From: Pseudaminobacter soli (ex Li et al. 2025)
GTDB taxonomy: Bacteria > Pseudomonadota > Alphaproteobacteria > Rhizobiales > Rhizobiaceae
Assembly (NCBI RefSeq): GCF_003012705.1
Contig: NZ_PXYL01000006.1
Span: forward strand, 1 to 64,000
Direction: 5' to 3'
DNA: 64,000 bases
The notes beneath the pieces are model-generated. The model ran no database searches, was not told where the DNA came from, and saw only the letters and a list, made by a program, of their open reading frames with translations. This document shows, piece after piece, positions 44,574-52,577 of the stretch. How positions within the stretch are numbered: position 1 is the stretch's first letter; each line of letters opens with the position of its first letter. The translations under genes were made by a program, and so were the position numbers.

Positions 44574-45557
44574 TTAGGAGCTGCCGATCAGCACACCGGC
44601 CGCGAGCACCAGCGCGCCGCCCAGCACCACCTGGAAGGTGGCGCGCATCCAGGGCGTTTCCATGTAGCGGTTCTGGATGAAGACGATCGCCCAAAGTTCG
44701 AAGAACACAATGATGGCGGCGACGGTGGTGGCGGTCCAGAAGTCGCGGATCAGGTAGGGTAGGGTATGCCCCAGCCCGCCCAGCGTCGTCATGATGCCGC
44801 AGGCAAGTCCGCGGATCAGTGGCGAGCCGCGCCCCGAGATCTTGCCGTCGTCATGCGCCGCTTCCGTGAAGCCCATGGAGATGCCGGCGCCCACAGAGGC
44901 CGAAAGGCCGACCAGGAAGGTCTGCCATGTGTCCTGGGTGGCGAAGGCGGCGGCGAAGATCGGCGCCAGCGTCGAAACAGAGCCGTCCATCAGCCCGGCA
45001 AGGCCCGGCTGCACCATGGTGAGGATGAACTGTTTGCGCTCGGTGGCCTCCTCCTCGGCGCGCACGTCGTCGGTCAGGTGCTTGTGGCCGAGCCGCGCGG
45101 CCAGCGATTCATGCGTCTTTTCTGCGGCGGCAAGATCGCCTAGCAGCTTGCGCGTCGAGGCATCCGACGTGCGCTTGGCCGCTTCGATGTAGAAGCGGTA
45201 GGCCTGCTCCTCCATCTGCTCGGCCATGGCGCGCACCTTGTCGAGGCCGAGCGGGCGCACCAGCCAGTCGGGCTTGCGCTCGTAGTAGCCGCGCACATGC
45301 TCGCGCCGGATGAGCGGAATGCGGTCGCCGAAGCGCTTGCGGTGCAATTCGATCAGCGCCGCACGGTGGCTGTCTTCCTCTTCGGCCATTTCCTCGAACA
45401 CCTTGGCCGATTCCGGGTACTGTTCGGCAAGACCGTCGGCATAGGCGCGGAAGATGCGGGCGTCGTCCTCTTCCGAGGAAATCGCCAGGGCCAGGATTTC
45501 CTGTTCCGACAGGGAATCGAATGAGCGCCGGCCAAGGCCCAGAACACGGGAAAGCAT
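44574..45557 (-). CDS. mbfA: Membrane-bound ferritin / iron exporter MbfA
   Basis: The 327-residue protein joins an N-terminal ferritin-like (rubrerythrin) di-iron domain (SSEEDDARIFRAYADGLAEQ, EEMAEEEDSHRAALIELHRK, EQMEEQAYRFYIEAAKR, AAEKTHESL) to a C-terminal VIT1/CCC1-type membrane domain (GLMDGSVSTLAPIFAAAFA, ASVGAGISMGFTEA). MbfA exports iron and protects against peroxide in rhizobia and agrobacteria, and is repressed by Irr under iron limitation. The Irr-type palindrome 15 nt upstream agrees with that. Confidence 0.93.
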   Translation of the reverse strand: MLSRVLGLGRRSFDSLSEQEILALAISSEEDDARIFRAYADGLAEQYPESAKVFEEMAEEEDSHRAALIELHRKRFGDRIPLIRREHVRGYYERKPDWLVRPLGLDKVRAMAEQMEEQAYRFYIEAAKRTSDASTRKLLGDLAAAEKTHESLAARLGHKHLTDDVRAEEEATERKQFILTMVQPGLAGLMDGSVSTLAPIFAAAFATQDTWQTFLVGLSASVGAGISMGFTEAAHDDGKISGRGSPLIRGLACGIMTTLGGLGHTLPYLIRDFWTATTVAAIIVFFELWAIVFIQNRYMETPWMRATFQVVLGGALVLAAGVLIGSS

Positions 45558-45571
45558 GAGTAGAATCCACT

Positions 45572-45592
45572 AGTTTAGAATAATTCTAAACT
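45572..45592. promoter_or_regulatory. Iron control element (Irr box) of mbfA
   Basis: A perfect 21-bp palindrome, AGTTTAGAAT-A-ATTCTAAACT, lies 15 nt before the mbfA start. It contains the TTTAGAA...TTCTAAA core of the ICE motif recognised by the iron regulator Irr. At this position it should repress mbfA when iron is scarce. Confidence 0.88.
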
Positions 45593-45663
45593 ATGCCGTG
45601 GCCGTTATGAGGTCAATGGGCATGCTGTCGCAATGTGGCAGGAAAGAATGTGGAGGTCGGGTC

Positions 45664-45713
45664 TTTTTATAGGCTTATCTTCACCTATATAGGCGAAACT
45701 GTACCTATAGAGG
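45664..45713. promoter_or_regulatory. Three operator-like repeats with 20-bp period
   Basis: TTTTTATAGG (45664-45673), CCTATATAGG (45684-45693, a perfect palindrome) and CCTATAGAGG (45704-45713) end exactly 20 bp apart, two helical turns. They lie immediately before the 105-aa gene, whose product looks DNA-binding, so autoregulation is possible. Confidence 0.5.
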
Positions 45714-45725
45714 AAAGCTGGTCCG

Positions 45726-46043
45726 ATGCATACCAAGCCACAGCCTTTCGACCCCAAATCCGTGCTCGAACTCATCACCAGCATTGAAACCGACCTGCAG
45801 CGCCTCCGGGGCATGCTTCAGCCGCCGGCGCAGAAATTCGATCCGGCCGACCCGCGCAACAAGACCACCGACGGCAAGCTGACGATCGAGGGCGTCGAGT
45901 GCTGCTACCGCATGTTCGACGAGGGCAAGAGCCGCTATTCGGTGTCGCAGGCGATGAAGATTTCCTTCGCCGCAGCCACCCACCGCCTCAACTCCTGGCG
46001 CAAGGCCGGCGGCAAGAAGCGCCAGCGCGTGCTGCTGGGCTGA
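45726..46043 (+). CDS. Small HTH-like protein, 105 aa
   Basis: The N-terminal 35 residues form a predicted helix (DPKSVLELITSIETDLQRLR) and the C-terminal half looks like a homeodomain-type HTH: IEGVECCYRMFDEGKSRYSV, SQAMKISFAAATHRLNSWRK, ending in a basic tail GGKKRQRVLLG. A GAGGAAAGCTGGTCCG stretch precedes the ATG. It stands alone behind three phased operator-like repeats. Related small proteins occur across Rhizobiales without known function. Confidence 0.7.
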   Translation: MHTKPQPFDPKSVLELITSIETDLQRLRGMLQPPAQKFDPADPRNKTTDGKLTIEGVECCYRMFDEGKSRYSVSQAMKISFAAATHRLNSWRKAGGKKRQRVLLG

Positions 46044-46074
46044 TACTGATCCATGGTTTGACAGGCTGTTTCAG

Positions 46075-46177
46075 TGCGTCCTTCGAGGCTCGCCCTCTGG
46101 GCGAGCACCTCAGGATGAGGGAGGCATGCGCCCACACCCTCATCCTGAGGTGCGACCCTGAGCTTGTCGAAGGGGAG
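46075..46177. repeat. Intergenic palindromic repeat element
   Basis: GCACCTCAGGATGAGGG (46105-46121) and its exact complement (46137-46153) form 17-bp arms, flanked by gtccttcgag and the related cttgtcgaagggg. A second member of this family lies at 52394-52566. It fills the gap between the HTH-like gene and the DUF2066 gene. Confidence 0.75.
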
Positions 46178-46192
46178 GACCCCCCACCGGCG

Positions 46193-47038
46193 TCACTTCA
46201 CGAGATCGGCCGGCTGGCCGTTGCCGGAGAGGATCTGTGCGGCGCCGGCGACGACATTGCGAAATGCATCGTCATAGCCGACACCGCGCGCATGCCACCC
46301 GTAGGTTTTCGTTCCCGCGGCGAGGCGCCAGTCGGCCACCCAGCCCAGCGCCTTGTCGCTCCAGGTGAGCGTTCCGACAACCGCCATGTCGCCGTCTGCG
46401 ATGCTGGCGATGCCAGCAAGCTCGGTCTTGGGCAGCGTGCCCGCATCCAGCCCCGCAGCCGAAAGTGCGGCCTGCCCAGGCAGGATGAAGGGAAGGGCGA
46501 GACGATCGGACGCCGCAGCCAGCGAGCCGCGCATATCCTCGTCCTGACTGCCGACGCTGTCGGTCGTCAGCGTAAAAACCCTGCCTTTCATGTCGCTGAC
46601 GACGAGCATCAGCGCGACACGCGGGCGCGGCGCCGGCCAAGGCTTGCTGCCGAGCGAGCCGAGCAGCGCGTCGATCTTCTGCCGGTCGAAATCGCAAGTC
46701 AGGTCATGGGGCCTGTCGTAGCTGCCCTGCTCGTCATGCAGCGGCCTGCCACTGAGCCGGTCGCGATAACCGAAGCCCGTTACAAATGTGCCCGCCAGTC
46801 CTGTCAGCCGGTTCACCCGGTCGTTGTCTGCAAGGCGCGGGTCGCCCGAGACCTTGACCAGCACATCCTTGAGGCAGAGCGCAAAGCCCAGCGCCTGGCG
46901 TTCCTCGCCTTGTCCGCTAACGACCGCGGTCGCACGGTAAAGCGTGTCGTTGTCGTCCGCCGCCGCCGGGCGGCAGGAGAGCAGCGCGGCCACAAGCAAA
47001 GCCGCGAGCATGCAAGCGGATTTCGAATGGAGACGCAT
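46193..47038 (-). CDS. DUF2066 exported protein
   Basis: The 281-residue product has a signal peptide (MRLHSKSACMLAALLVAALL, cleavage near AAADD) and the DUF2066 domain: LYRATAVVSGQGEERQALGF, ALCLKDVLVKVSGDPRLAD, IDALLGSLGSKPWPAPRPRV. The family is periplasmic and uncharacterised. The start at 47038 is chosen for the signal peptide; the longer upstream frame is not protein-like. Confidence 0.85.
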   Translation of the reverse strand: MRLHSKSACMLAALLVAALLSCRPAAADDNDTLYRATAVVSGQGEERQALGFALCLKDVLVKVSGDPRLADNDRVNRLTGLAGTFVTGFGYRDRLSGRPLHDEQGSYDRPHDLTCDFDRQKIDALLGSLGSKPWPAPRPRVALMLVVSDMKGRVFTLTTDSVGSQDEDMRGSLAAASDRLALPFILPGQAALSAAGLDAGTLPKTELAGIASIADGDMAVVGTLTWSDKALGWVADWRLAAGTKTYGWHARGVGYDDAFRNVVAGAAQILSGNGQPADLVK

Positions 47039-47080
47039 CTGGTCTGGATCCCCCGGGCCGGTTTGCCGGAACCCTAAAGC

Positions 47081-47110
47081 ATGATCCCGAAAAGTTGCAG
47101 ACTTTTCGGA
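47081..47110. repeat. Short palindromic repeat
   Basis: CCGAAAAGT and ACTTTTCGG form a 9-bp stem around TGCAG, preceded by catgatc. This is the same repeat type as at 38696-38736. It may end the ABC-2 exporter transcript, whose last stop lies 17 nt away. Confidence 0.6.
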
Positions 47111-47126
47111 CAGGCGCAAAGCCGGC

Positions 47127-48263
47127 TCAGTCCAGCGTGCGCCGGAACCGCAGCAGCGCCATTGCCGCAAACAGGACCACGAAGAGGACGAGTGCGGCGA
47201 CCTCGCCGGCGATCGCCTGGAAGTCGGCACCCTTCAGCATCACGCCGCGCACGATGCGCAGAAAATGCGTCAGCGGGAATATTTCGCCCAGATACTGCGC
47301 CCAGTCCGGCATCCCGCGATAGGGGAACATGAAGCCGGACAACATGATCGACGGCAGGAAGAAGAAGAAGGTCAGCTGCATGGCCTGCATCTGCGTGCGC
47401 GAGGCGGTCGAGATCGAGTAGCCGAGCAGCACTAGCGACAGCACGAAGATCAGCACGCTCGACATCAAAAGCGTCAGCGAGCCGATGAACGGCACGCCGA
47501 ACAAAAGCTTGGCCGCCACCAGCACTACCACCATCTGCACCGCCCCGACCACCAGATAGGGCAGCACCTTGCCCAGCATGATCTCGGAGGGCGTCGCCGG
47601 CATCGCCAGAAGGTTCTCCATGGTGCCGCGCTCGGTCTCGCGCGTCAGCGCCATGGCCGTCATCATCACCATGGTCATCTGCAGGATGACACCCAGCAGG
47701 CCGGGCACGATGTTGTATTGCGAGATGCCTTCGGGATTGTAGCGCCGGTGCACCACCACCTGCAGCTGGCTTCTGGCGTCGCTGGCCGCCTGCATCTGCA
47801 TGCCTTGCGCGCGCAGCAGCGCCTGGCTCGCCACGGTGCTCAGCGTCGAAATCGCGCCGGAAGCCACGGAGGGATCGGTGGCGTCGGCCTCGATCAGGAT
47901 TTGCGGGTTGTTGCCGCTGTCGACCCGCCGCTGGAAATCGGAAGGAATGGTGACGACGAAGGACACCGTGCCGTTGGCAATCAGCGCCTCGGCCTCGGCG
48001 GCGCTGTGCACGATATGGTCGAAGCGGTAGTAGCCGGTCGTCTCCAGCGCCGACACCATGGCGCGGGTGTAGGGATCGTTGCTCAGCGTCACCAGCGCCG
48101 ATGGCAGCTGCTTGGGGTCGTTGTTGATGGCAAATCCGAACAGCATCAGCTGCATCAGGGGAACGACCAGCATCATCGCGAAGGTGACGCGGTCGCGCCG
48201 CATCTGGATGAATTCCTTCATCAGCATGGCGCCGAGGCGGCCCAGGGAGAACAGGCCGTTCAT
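47127..48263 (-). CDS. ABC-2 type exporter permease (YbhS/YbhR-like)
   Basis: The 378-residue membrane protein has an N-terminal helix (FAMMLVVPLMQLMLFGFAIN), a large periplasmic domain (about 45-170) and five C-terminal helices (VVGAVQMVVVLVAAKLLFGV, SLVLLGYSISTASRTQMQA, FFFFLPSIMLSGFMFPYRGM). The METERGTMENLLAMPATPSE loop is typical of ABC2_membrane_3 proteins. It overlaps the ATPase gene by 4 nt. Only one permease gene exists, so it probably works as a homodimer, unlike the YbhS-YbhR pair of enterobacteria. Confidence 0.92.
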   Translation of the reverse strand: MNGLFSLGRLGAMLMKEFIQMRRDRVTFAMMLVVPLMQLMLFGFAINNDPKQLPSALVTLSNDPYTRAMVSALETTGYYRFDHIVHSAAEAEALIANGTVSFVVTIPSDFQRRVDSGNNPQILIEADATDPSVASGAISTLSTVASQALLRAQGMQMQAASDARSQLQVVVHRRYNPEGISQYNIVPGLLGVILQMTMVMMTAMALTRETERGTMENLLAMPATPSEIMLGKVLPYLVVGAVQMVVVLVAAKLLFGVPFIGSLTLLMSSVLIFVLSLVLLGYSISTASRTQMQAMQLTFFFFLPSIMLSGFMFPYRGMPDWAQYLGEIFPLTHFLRIVRGVMLKGADFQAIAGEVAALVLFVVLFAAMALLRFRRTLD

Positions 48264-49177
48264 TTCATGTTGTCCTTCGCGCCGGCCATGAACTGGATGA
48301 ACACGTCCTCGAGGCTGGTTTCGCCGGCCTGCACCTCGATGTCCTTGCGGTGCCTGATGCTCTCCAGCGCGGTCTCCAGCGTGCCACGGTCGGAGCCGAC
48401 GACATGGAGCGTCGCGCCGAAGGGCGCCACCTGGTCGACGCCGGGCAGGCCTTCGAGCACGCGCGCCACTTCGCTCAGATGCGGGCCGGTCACCACGAAG
48501 GTGGTCAGCCCCGCGCGGGCGATCACCTCGTCTACCGTGCCGGTGGCCAGAAGCTTGCCGTAGGAGATGTAGCTGATGCGGTGGCAGCGCTCGGCCTCGT
48601 CCATGTAGTGGGTCGAGACCAGCACCGTCAGCCCGTCATCGGCGAGGCGATGGATCTCGTCCCAGAACTCGCGCCGCGCCTTGGGGTCGACGCCGGCGGT
48701 GGGCTCGTCGAGCAGCAGCAGTTTTGGCTTGTGCATGATGCAGGCGGCCAGTGCCAGCCGCTGCTTCCAGCCGCCGGAAAGCGTGCCCGCCAGCTGGTTG
48801 CCACGCGAGGTCAGGCCGAGCTCTTCCAGCGTGCGGCCGACATGCTCCTTGACCGGCTTCAGCCGATAGAGCCGGGCGACGAATTCGAGGTTTTCGGCAA
48901 TGGTCAGGTCTTCGTAGAAGGAGAAGCGCTGCGTCATGTAGCCGACTTCGCGCTTGATCTTCAGGCCCTCGGTGCGGAGGTCGTAGCCCAGCACCTGGCC
49001 TTCGCCCTCGTCGGGGGTCAGAAGCCCGCACATCATGCGGATGGTCGTGGTCTTGCCCGAACCGTTCGGCCCGAGGAATCCGACGATCTCGCCCCTGGCC
49101 ACGCTCATGCTGACATGGTCGACAGCCGTTGCGCTGCCGAAGCGCTTGACCAGGCCCTTGACGTCGATGGCGTTCAT
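48260..49177 (-). CDS. ABC exporter ATP-binding protein (YbhF-like)
   Basis: This 305-residue ATPase has Walker A LGPNGSGKTTTIRM, signature LSGGWKQRLALAACIM, Walker B LLLLDEPTAGVDPKARREF, and the H-loop VSTHYMDEAERC. A C-terminal ~80-residue domain is typical of drug/multidrug exporters. It lies 91 nt after the membrane-fusion gene and overlaps the permease gene by 4 nt. Confidence 0.94.
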   Translation of the reverse strand: MNAIDVKGLVKRFGSATAVDHVSMSVARGEIVGFLGPNGSGKTTTIRMMCGLLTPDEGEGQVLGYDLRTEGLKIKREVGYMTQRFSFYEDLTIAENLEFVARLYRLKPVKEHVGRTLEELGLTSRGNQLAGTLSGGWKQRLALAACIMHKPKLLLLDEPTAGVDPKARREFWDEIHRLADDGLTVLVSTHYMDEAERCHRISYISYGKLLATGTVDEVIARAGLTTFVVTGPHLSEVARVLEGLPGVDQVAPFGATLHVVGSDRGTLETALESIRHRKDIEVQAGETSLEDVFIQFMAGAKDNMK

Positions 49178-49268
49178 CGCGCGCGGCCTTCCGAGAGGTG
49201 CCGGCGCGCAATAAGCGCAATGCGGTTCGACAAGGTGGCGTTCGACATGGCCGGCAAGTCCTTCGGCC

Positions 49269-50213
49269 TTACTCGCTCGTCAGATCGACATCGACGATCT
49301 GGCCCGGCTGCAGCGGCGAATTGGGATCGACCGGGTGCGCCTCGACCAGATAGACCAGCTTCTGGCGGGTCTCGAGCGAGTAGATGACGGGCGGCGTGAA
49401 TTCCGGGTCGGGCGAGACATAGCTCACCCGCGCCTTGATGCCCGGGGCGCAGCCATCGCAGCGGACGTTGAGCAGCGAGCCCACCGTCACCGCCGAGAAG
49501 CTCTCCTGCGGGATGTAGACCTTCAGCTTGACCGCGCCGTCCGGCAGCATGGTGATGATGGGCGCGGAAGGCCCGGCGACGTCGCCGGGGTTGCGGATGA
49601 TGTCGGTCACGCGGCCCGGCGCCGGAGCTTCGATCGTGCGTTTGGAAAGGCGCCAGCGTGCCTGGTCGAGCACCGTTTGCGCAACCTTGACGGCGTTCTC
49701 TGCGGCCTTGATCGCCTCGGAGCGGGCGGGCAGGCGGCCGACCGCCAGATTGGCCTCGCTCTGGCCGATTGCTGCTTGCGAGACCTCGACCTGGGTCGTC
49801 GAGTCATCGAGCTGTGCCTGGGTAGCGAAACCCTGCTTGTTGAGGTCGCGCGTGCGGTTGAAGGTGCGCTGCGCCTCCGCCGCCTGGGCCTTGGCCGTAC
49901 GCACGGAAGCTTCCAGCACCGCGATTTCTTCCGGCCGGCGGCCGACCAGCAGGTCGGCGAGTTGCGCGTGCGCCTGGGCAAGCGAGGCTTCCGCCTGCGC
50001 CACCATGTTCTTGGCGTCGGTGTCCTCTGTCAGCGCGATCGGCTTACCTGGCTCGACGCGGTCGCCGCGCGCCACCGCGATGGAGCGCACCTGCGTCACT
50101 TCGATCGGTGCCAGCTGGACGAAGTCGCCTTCCACATAGCCCACCGCCAGCGGCTGGGTACCACAGGCGGTCAGCAGCGAGGCGACGAATGGAATAGTGC
50201 AGAGCAGGCTCAT
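49269..50213 (-). CDS. HlyD-family membrane fusion protein (YbhG-like)
   Basis: The 314-residue protein has a lipoprotein-like N-terminal signal (MSLLCTIPFVASLLTACGTQ, with a LTAC lipobox), a biotinyl-lipoyl half-motif around EVTQVRSIAVARGDRVEPG, a long helical hairpin (AEASLAQAHAQLADLLVGRR, AQAAEAQRTFNRTRDLNKQ) and a beta-barrel end. It bridges inner-membrane exporters to the outer membrane. The start overlaps the TetR stop by 4 nt (ATGA). Confidence 0.92.
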   Translation of the reverse strand: MSLLCTIPFVASLLTACGTQPLAVGYVEGDFVQLAPIEVTQVRSIAVARGDRVEPGKPIALTEDTDAKNMVAQAEASLAQAHAQLADLLVGRRPEEIAVLEASVRTAKAQAAEAQRTFNRTRDLNKQGFATQAQLDDSTTQVEVSQAAIGQSEANLAVGRLPARSEAIKAAENAVKVAQTVLDQARWRLSKRTIEAPAPGRVTDIIRNPGDVAGPSAPIITMLPDGAVKLKVYIPQESFSAVTVGSLLNVRCDGCAPGIKARVSYVSPDPEFTPPVIYSLETRQKLVYLVEAHPVDPNSPLQPGQIVDVDLTSE

Positions 50214-50890
50214 TGACTGTGTGACTTTCGGAAGGCGAGTATGGCATCGAGGTTGCGCCCGGCGATTGCCGCGACCGCGTCGGCCTCGGCCGATCCGATC
50301 GCGGCCCAGCCCATTCGGCGCTTGACCGCCTCCTGGCCGATGCGGAAGTAGATGACCTGGCCGATGATGGTGAAGACGGTGAGCTTGGTGCTGTCGCTCT
50401 CGGCCGGCTCGCCGGTGGCGGCTTCCCAGATGGCGCAGAGCCGCCGATGCAGCGGCTCGAACACACCGCCATAGATGCGGTCCAGCGCGGCGGTGGGGTG
50501 AGCCAGCTCGCGCAGCATGAATTGCACGATCTCTCCGGCCTCCGGCCGCGCGACGATGAAATGGACCATGCGGTCGAGCGCCGCGTGAAGCTGGCGCTGT
50601 GCGGCTTCCGCTGTATCAGCCGGCTCACTAATCGGCGCGAAATCCCCCAGCGCCTGGTTGGCGATGCCCTGGATGGTTTCGACGATGTAGTCGGCCGCGC
50701 CGAGGCGCAGGCCTTCCTTGCCGCCGAAATGGTAGGCGATGGAGCCGATATTGGCCTTGGCGAGCGCTGCGATCTCGCGCGTCGAGGTGCCGTCGAAGCC
50801 CTTGGCGCCGAACAATTGCAGCGCCGCATGCACGAGCGCTATGCGCGTCTGATCGCCGGCCGCCGTCTTGTTTTCGGGCGCAATTTTCAT
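50210..50890 (-). CDS. TetR-family regulator, CecR/YbiH type (DUF1956)
   Basis: The 226-residue repressor has an N-terminal HTH (ALVHAALQLFGAKGFDGTST, REIAALAKANIGSIAYHFGG) and a C-terminal DUF1956-like ligand domain (EIVQFMLRELAHPTAALDRI). Gene order regulator-HlyD-ATPase-permease equals the cecR-ybhGFSR operon that governs sensitivity to some antibiotics. The ATG at 50890 sits just after the predicted operator, so it probably autoregulates the whole operon. Confidence 0.92.
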   Translation of the reverse strand: MKIAPENKTAAGDQTRIALVHAALQLFGAKGFDGTSTREIAALAKANIGSIAYHFGGKEGLRLGAADYIVETIQGIANQALGDFAPISEPADTAEAAQRQLHAALDRMVHFIVARPEAGEIVQFMLRELAHPTAALDRIYGGVFEPLHRRLCAIWEAATGEPAESDSTKLTVFTIIGQVIYFRIGQEAVKRRMGWAAIGSAEADAVAAIAGRNLDAILAFRKSHSQ

Positions 50891-50900
50891 GAACGAAGTT

Positions 50901-50920
50901 TTAATCAATTGATTGATTAA
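50901..50920. promoter_or_regulatory. Operator palindrome upstream of the TetR operon
   Basis: The AT-rich run TTAATCAATTGATTGATTAA contains the perfect palindrome AATCAATTGATT (50903-50914) and a near-complete larger dyad. It lies 10 nt before the tetR start, between divergent genes, and is the likely site for the encoded TetR protein. Confidence 0.65.
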
Positions 50921-50967
50921 CGTCAATGATCTTGTCGCATCGGCCTCCCTGCCTTTATTCTTGGGAC

Positions 50968-51438
50968 ATGGCCAAAGAGATCGAGCGTAAGTTTCTTGTA
51001 GCGAGTGAAGATTGGCGCGAAGCCGTCGTCGAGGTGCTGCCGATGCAGCAGTTCTACCTTGCCACCGCGCCTGACCGTTCCGTGCGCGTGCGCATCCGCG
51101 AAGACACGGCAATCCTGACCATGAAGTTCGGCGTCCAGGATCGGGTGCGGGACGAATTCGAATATCCGATCCCGATGGCCGACGCCGAGGAGATGCGGGC
51201 CTACGCCATTGGCCGTGTGATTAAAAAGGTCCGCCACAAGGTCCGCCACCGCAACCATATCTACGAGGTGGACGTTTTCGGAGGTGACTATTCGGGACTG
51301 GTGATCGCCGAGTTGGAAACGCCCGACGATGTGCCGGACGCTGACCTGCCCGCCTGGTTGGGGCGGGAGGTTACCGGCGAAGTCGCTTACTACAACGCCT
51401 CGATGGCGCTGCGGGAGCGACCTGGAGACATGCTTTGA
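50968..51438 (+). CDS. CYTH domain protein (inorganic triphosphatase-like)
   Basis: The 156-residue protein shows the CYTH signature EIERKFLVA at residues 4-12 (ExExK), the strands SVRVRIREDTAILTMKFGV and DEFEYPIPMADAEEMRAYAI, and HKVRHRNHIYEVDVFGGDYS with conserved basic and acidic pocket residues. CYTH enzymes hydrolyse tripolyphosphate or bind organic triphosphates. The ATG at 50968 is conserved. It overlaps the CHAD gene by 4 nt (TTGA). Confidence 0.93.
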   Translation: MAKEIERKFLVASEDWREAVVEVLPMQQFYLATAPDRSVRVRIREDTAILTMKFGVQDRVRDEFEYPIPMADAEEMRAYAIGRVIKKVRHKVRHRNHIYEVDVFGGDYSGLVIAELETPDDVPDADLPAWLGREVTGEVAYYNASMALRERPGDML

Positions 51439-52376
51439 ACTACTGCATCGATCCGCATTCGCCGCTTACCGCCGAGGTGAGGCGCATCGCCTCCGAGGAA
51501 GTCGACGCGGCGCTGGAGGATCTCACGGCCGCCCGCACCGAGCCCGAAGTCAGGCTGCATGAGTGCCGAAAACACCTCAAGCGATTGCGGGCCCTGTATC
51601 GATTGGTGCGCAGCGCCGATCAGGGCTTTTTCCGTGCCGAAAATGCTCGCTTTCGCGATGTAGCCCATTCGCTCGCGGGCGGCCGGGAGGCGACGGCGCT
51701 GATCGAGACGGTGGATCGCCTTGCCAAGGAATTTCCCGAGGAGGCATGCTCGGGCGAGCTTGCGGGGGTGCGCAAGGCGCTGGTTTCGCGTCGCGACGCG
51801 CTGCTGCATCCCGACACGGGATTGCATATCGACATCGAGGTCGCGATCGCCAGCTGCCAGCGCGGCCGCGCGGCGCTCGCTTTCTTCAAGCTGCCGGACA
51901 AGCCGCAGGGCTCGGCGGACCTGCTGGCCAAGGGCGCGAAAAAGGCCATGCGCAAGGCAGGCAAGGCGCTGGCGGCGGCAAGCAAGAATGGCACCGAGGA
52001 GAACTTCCACGAACTGCGCAAGGCCGTGAAGGCCCATTGGATGCAAATGATGCTCCTGACCGATTTCTGGCCGCCCCCGGTCAAGCCGCGGCGCAAGGAG
52101 ATCGATCTTCTGGGCGAGCATCTGGGCGAGCTCAACGACCTGGCCGTGATGCGCAGGGTGCTCGTCGAGGAAAGCGCAAAGCTCGGTAGCCGCAAGGAGA
52201 TTGCGCTACTGGAACGCCTCATCAAGCGCTCGGAAAAACGCCTGCGCAAACAGTCGCTGGTCGAAGCGGCCGATCTTTTCGAGGACAAGCCCGGCAAGGC
52301 CACGCGCAAGCTGGCAAAGAACTACAAGACCGAGGCGAAGGCCGAAAAGAAATCCGACGAACTCGTCGAAAGTTGA
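51435..52376 (+). CDS. CHAD domain protein
   Basis: The 313-residue helical protein begins with a TTG that overlaps the CYTH stop. The CHAD pattern of conserved histidines and positive helices is clear: VRLHECRKHLKRLRALYRLV, NFHELRKAVKAHWMQMMLLT, LGEHLGELNDLAVMRRVL, and LIKRSEKRLRKQSL. CHAD domains bind polyphosphate, and CYTH-CHAD partnership suggests polyphosphate handling. Many bacteria fuse the two; here they remain separate but coupled. Confidence 0.9.
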   Translation: MNYCIDPHSPLTAEVRRIASEEVDAALEDLTAARTEPEVRLHECRKHLKRLRALYRLVRSADQGFFRAENARFRDVAHSLAGGREATALIETVDRLAKEFPEEACSGELAGVRKALVSRRDALLHPDTGLHIDIEVAIASCQRGRAALAFFKLPDKPQGSADLLAKGAKKAMRKAGKALAAASKNGTEENFHELRKAVKAHWMQMMLLTDFWPPPVKPRRKEIDLLGEHLGELNDLAVMRRVLVEESAKLGSRKEIALLERLIKRSEKRLRKQSLVEAADLFEDKPGKATRKLAKNYKTEAKAEKKSDELVES

Positions 52377-52393
52377 GTGGCGGGGCCGTGAGC

Positions 52394-52566
52394 GGTGCGT
52401 CCTTCGAGGCTCCCCTTCGCAAGCTCAGGGTCGCACCTCAGGATGAGGGGGTCTGCGTTCCAAGCCAAGTCCTGAGACGCTCTGCGTGGTAGTTTTGGGT
52501 GGGACAGGCGCAAACCTCCCTCATCCTGAGGTGCGAGCCCAAAGGGCGAGCCTCGAAGGACGCACC
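52394..52566. repeat. Intergenic palindromic repeat element
   Basis: The outer 18-bp arms GGTGCGTCCTTCGAGGCT (52394-52411) and AGCCTCGAAGGACGCACC (52549-52566) are perfectly inverted. Inside, GCACCTCAGGATGAGGG (52433-52449) pairs with a copy near 52517-52533. It is the longer relative of the element at 46075-46177. Confidence 0.8.
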
Positions 52567-52577
52567 ACGACAGCCCG

